From: Thiorhodovibrio sp.
Lineage (GTDB): Bacteria > Pseudomonadota > Gammaproteobacteria > Chromatiales > Chromatiaceae
NCBI GenBank assembly: GCA_007128075.1
Contig: SKYD01000151.1
Span: 1-5,739, forward strand
DNA length: 5,739 nt
Reading direction: 5' to 3'
Under the pieces are notes generated by a model, which saw nothing but the letters and a program-made list of their open reading frames with translations, searched no databases and was not told the DNA's origin. A program made the position numbers and the translations under genes. Position 1 is the first letter of the stretch. Every line of letters starts with the position of its first letter. This document shows, piece after piece, positions 4,209-5,739 of the stretch.

Positions 4209-4222
4209 TTGACCTAGATCAA
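4209..4222. promoter_or_regulatory. FNR-type box
   Basis: TTGACCTAGATCAA matches the FNR consensus TTGAT-N4-ATCAA at 9 of 10 defined bases. FNR/FnrL senses low oxygen through an iron-sulfur cluster and activates photosynthesis genes in several purple bacteria. The site is centred about 122 bp upstream of the predicted bchH start of transcription and about 245 bp upstream of the puc start. Both are outside the usual activating distances, so its target is uncertain. Confidence 0.6.
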
Positions 4223-4258
4223 TTTCGAGAGCATTTTTTTAGCTTCGAGTGACAATTC

Positions 4259-4308
4259 AAGTTGACGCGGCAGGTGTCAACTTAACTTTACGTTAAGTCG
4301 AGTTGACA
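4259..4308. promoter_or_regulatory. Cluster of palindromes at the bchH -35 region
   Basis: AAGTTGAC (4259-4266) and GTCAACTT (4276-4283) form a perfect 8-bp inverted repeat with 9-bp spacing. CTTAAC (4281-4286) and GTTAAG (4292-4297) form another with 5-bp spacing. A third AGTTGAC copy (4302-4308) contains the -35. Bases 4275-4292 and 4291-4308 each miss TGT-N12-ACA by a single base (ACG and CGT ends), so degraded PpsR sites are possible. Confidence 0.5.
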
Positions 4309-4331
4309 GAAGCCGCGCAGAAGACTAGATT
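4303..4331 (+). promoter_or_regulatory. Predicted sigma70-type promoter of bchH
   Basis: A perfect -35 TTGACA (4303-4308), an ideal 17-bp spacer and TAGATT (4326-4331; 4 of 6 matches) as -10. Transcription would begin near 4338, leaving a leader of about 154 nt. The -35 lies at the edge of the palindrome cluster, so a bound repressor could block it. Confidence 0.65.
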
Positions 4332-4343
4332 CTCTCTATATGG

Positions 4344-4461
4344 ATCGCGATCTTTCGCTCGCGATGAGTGGCAACAAATCATGGATGTGGGTGTTGCGCT
4401 CAATTATCTGTCAAAGACACCAAAAACCGCATGCTTGACCTAAATTAGGGATGCAAGGTCA
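4344..4461 (+). promoter_or_regulatory. Structured bchH leader with possible leader peptide
   Basis: A perfect hairpin, ATCGCGA (4344-4350) with TCGCGAT (4359-4365), begins a few bases after the predicted start of transcription. An ATG at 4381 opens a 20-codon frame (MDVGVALNYLSKTPKTACLT, stop 4441-4443) after a weak GAGTGG. Its stop overlaps the left arm of a second hairpin, TGACCT (4436-4441) with AGGTCA (4456-4461). No known riboswitch or leader family is recognised. Translation of the short frame is speculative. Confidence 0.3.
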
Positions 4462-4491
4462 GCAGCAACAACAGCCGAGAGCCTCATCGAT

Positions 4492-5739
4492 ATGCCAAAG
4501 ACTACTTCGTCCGTTGCTCACACGCCAGTGCGTGTTGTTATCGTCACCCTCGATAGCCATCTAGCGGGTGCTTTTGAGCGCGCTCGGGGGCAATTACGCG
4601 CAGAAGTCCCAGGTCTGGAGCTGACCTTGCATGCCGCTGCTGAATGGAATGACGATGCCGAGGCACTTGCGCGCTGTCATGCCGATATTGCAACGGCGGA
4701 TCTGATCATCGCCACCATGCTGTTTATGGAAGATCATATCAAAGCGGTGCTGCCTGCCCTAGAGGCGCGGCGCGATCAGTGCGATGCCATGGTTGGCTGC
4801 ATGTCGGCGGGCGAGGTGATGCGTCTGACGCGCATTGGCAAGTTTGACATGACTGCCGAGCAAAGCGGGCCGATGGCGCTGCTCAAGCGGCTGCGCGGTG
4901 GTGGCAATAAAAAAACCGATGACAAATCCGCCAGCAGCGGTGCCAGCCAGATGGCGATGTTGCGGCGGATCCCTAAACTGTTGCGCTTTATTCCAGGCAC
5001 GGCGCAGGATGTCCGTGCTTACTTTTTATTGTTGCAATACTGGCTGGCTGGCTCGGATGAGAATGTCGCCAATATGGTGCGACTGATGGTGGATCGCTAT
5101 GCCGCTGGTGAACGCGCCGCATTGCGAGGAACGCTGAAGGTCGCCTCGCCAGAGGAATATCCCGAGGTTGGGCTGTATCATCCCAGAATGCGCAGCCGTA
5201 TCAGTGACAATCCCGCCAAGCTGCCGGCCAAGTTACCGAAAAATGCAGCGGTGAAGGGCGCGGTTGGCGTGTTGGTGATGCGCTCTTATGTGTTGGCAGG
5301 CAACACGGGCCATTATGATGGTGTGATTAGCGCACTGGAATCTCGTGGGCTGAAAGTGATCCCCGCCTTTGCCAGCGGGCTTGATGCCCGTGCGGCGATT
5401 GAACGCTACTTTTTCAATAAGGGCAAAGCCTGCGTTGATGCCGTGGTCTCGCTGACTGGCTTTTCACTGGTCGGCGGCCCGGCGTATAACGATTCAGCCG
5501 CAGCCCAAGAGCTGCTGGCGCGTCTTGATGTGCCCTATGTCGCCGCGCATCCGGTTGAATTTCAAACCCTTGAGCAATGGCAGGCCTCGGACCGCGGGTT
5601 GATGCCGGTTGAGGCGACCATGATGGTGGCGATCCCTGAGCTGGATGGCTCCACCGGGCCGATGGTCTTTGGTGGGCGTTCGGCACAGGCGGCTGAGACT
5701 GATCGCTCACGCGATATGCAGGCGCAACCTGAACGCGCC
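4492..5739 (+). CDS. bchH: Magnesium-chelatase subunit H, N-terminal part
   Basis: The large porphyrin-binding subunit of magnesium chelatase. With BchI and BchD it inserts Mg2+ into protoporphyrin IX, at the expense of ATP, as the first committed step to bacteriochlorophyll; it is a cytoplasmic protein. 416 codons are open to the window edge, about one third of a family length near 1240. VVIVTLDSHLAGAFERAR at the start, CMSAGEVMRLTRIGKFDM near residue 110, YFLLLQYWLAGSDENV near 180 and GLYHP near 228 match the BchH/ChlH/CobN-like family, with an N-terminal DUF3479-type region followed by the CobN/Mg-chelatase region. The ATG at 4492 is the only start after the in-frame stop at 4441; its ribosome site is weak (GAGAG about ten bases upstream). 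G+C is higher than in the antenna genes. It is transcribed divergently from the puc array, which fits co-ordinated pigment and antenna synthesis. Confidence 0.95.
   Translation, partial: MPKTTSSVAHTPVRVVIVTLDSHLAGAFERARGQLRAEVPGLELTLHAAAEWNDDAEALARCHADIATADLIIATMLFMEDHIKAVLPALEARRDQCDAMVGCMSAGEVMRLTRIGKFDMTAEQSGPMALLKRLRGGGNKKTDDKSASSGASQMAMLRRIPKLLRFIPGTAQDVRAYFLLLQYWLAGSDENVANMVRLMVDRYAAGERAALRGTLKVASPEEYPEVGLYHPRMRSRISDNPAKLPAKLPKNAAVKGAVGVLVMRSYVLAGNTGHYDGVISALESRGLKVIPAFASGLDARAAIERYFFNKGKACVDAVVSLTGFSLVGGPAYNDSAAAQELLARLDVPYVAAHPVEFQTLEQWQASDRGLMPVEATMMVAIPELDGSTGPMVFGGRSAQAAETDRSRDMQAQPERA

Larger units (their letters stand above)
3825..4491. other. Divergent control region between pucB and bchH
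   Basis: These 667 bases contain no credible gene. From left to right there is a pucB leader with hairpins (3825-3971), the puc promoter with two operators (3974-4017), an 8-bp T-run (4020-4027, an A-tract upstream of the puc -35, which could act as an UP element), a G-rich stretch and an AT-rich stretch (4030-4120) in which no defined element was seen, a nested inverted repeat (4123-4196), an FNR-type box (4209-4222), palindromes and the bchH promoter (4259-4331), and the bchH leader (about 4338-4491). Confidence 0.8.

Noticed and set aside
3722..4252. A 176-codon plus-strand open frame across pucB pair 1 and the control region
   Set aside because: It is antisense to a clear pucB and runs through promoter, operator and palindrome sequences. 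The protein has no recognisable domain and no good ribosome site.
4451..4564. A 37-codon frame starting at ATG 4451 and overlapping the bchH start
   Set aside because: It is out of frame with bchH, its protein is a low-complexity glutamine run followed by a shadow of bchH, and there is no proper ribosome site.
5414..5710. A 98-codon minus-strand frame inside bchH
   Set aside because: It is a shadow in G+C-rich coding sequence; bchH is continuous on the plus strand through this part. The frames at 4776-5000 and 4898-5086 are rejected for the same reason.

Overview
The window comes from a purple photosynthetic bacterium, most likely a purple sulfur gammaproteobacterium (Chromatiales: Chromatiaceae or Ectothiorhodospiraceae). 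Three things point there: a long array of peripheral light-harvesting (LH2-type) antenna genes, the start of the bacteriochlorophyll gene bchH, and antenna proteins that resemble the aspartate-liganded LH2 of Phaeospirillum molischianum. The taxonomic placement is inference from gene content only.

Layout. Bases 3-938 (+) encode a response regulator fused to a GGDEF diguanylate cyclase. Facing it on the minus strand, bases 1033-3824 hold twelve very small genes in six tandem beta/alpha (pucB-pucA) pairs, transcribed from high to low coordinates and closed by one intrinsic terminator at 962-1001. Eleven of the twelve are under 60 codons. Bases 3825-4491 are a divergent control region of about 670 bp. 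It carries a pucBA promoter on the minus strand whose -35 and -10 boxes are each covered by a perfect TGT-N12-ACA (PpsR/CrtJ-type) palindrome, an FNR-type box, a 74-bp nested inverted repeat, and a sigma70-like promoter for bchH with a leader of about 150 nt. Bases 4492-5739 (+) are the first 416 codons of bchH, which runs off the window.

How the genes work together. BchH starts Mg-branch tetrapyrrole synthesis towards bacteriochlorophyll, and the puc products bind that pigment as LH2 rings. A shared divergent region with redox and oxygen-type operators would let both be switched together. The antenna array is the most interesting part. The pairs fall into two N-terminal classes (47-residue beta with MF-type alpha; 41-residue beta with MAE-type alpha) and two alpha C-terminal classes (ending GMLFVN or PFID), and all four combinations occur. 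This suggests the pairs have been reshuffled by recombination or gene conversion, giving a set of LH2 variants. All alphas lack an aromatic H-bond donor at the position of molischianum alpha-Trp45, and all betas lack the usual W-x-W before the final K-P-W-F. Blue-shifted LH2 forms are therefore plausible but unproven.
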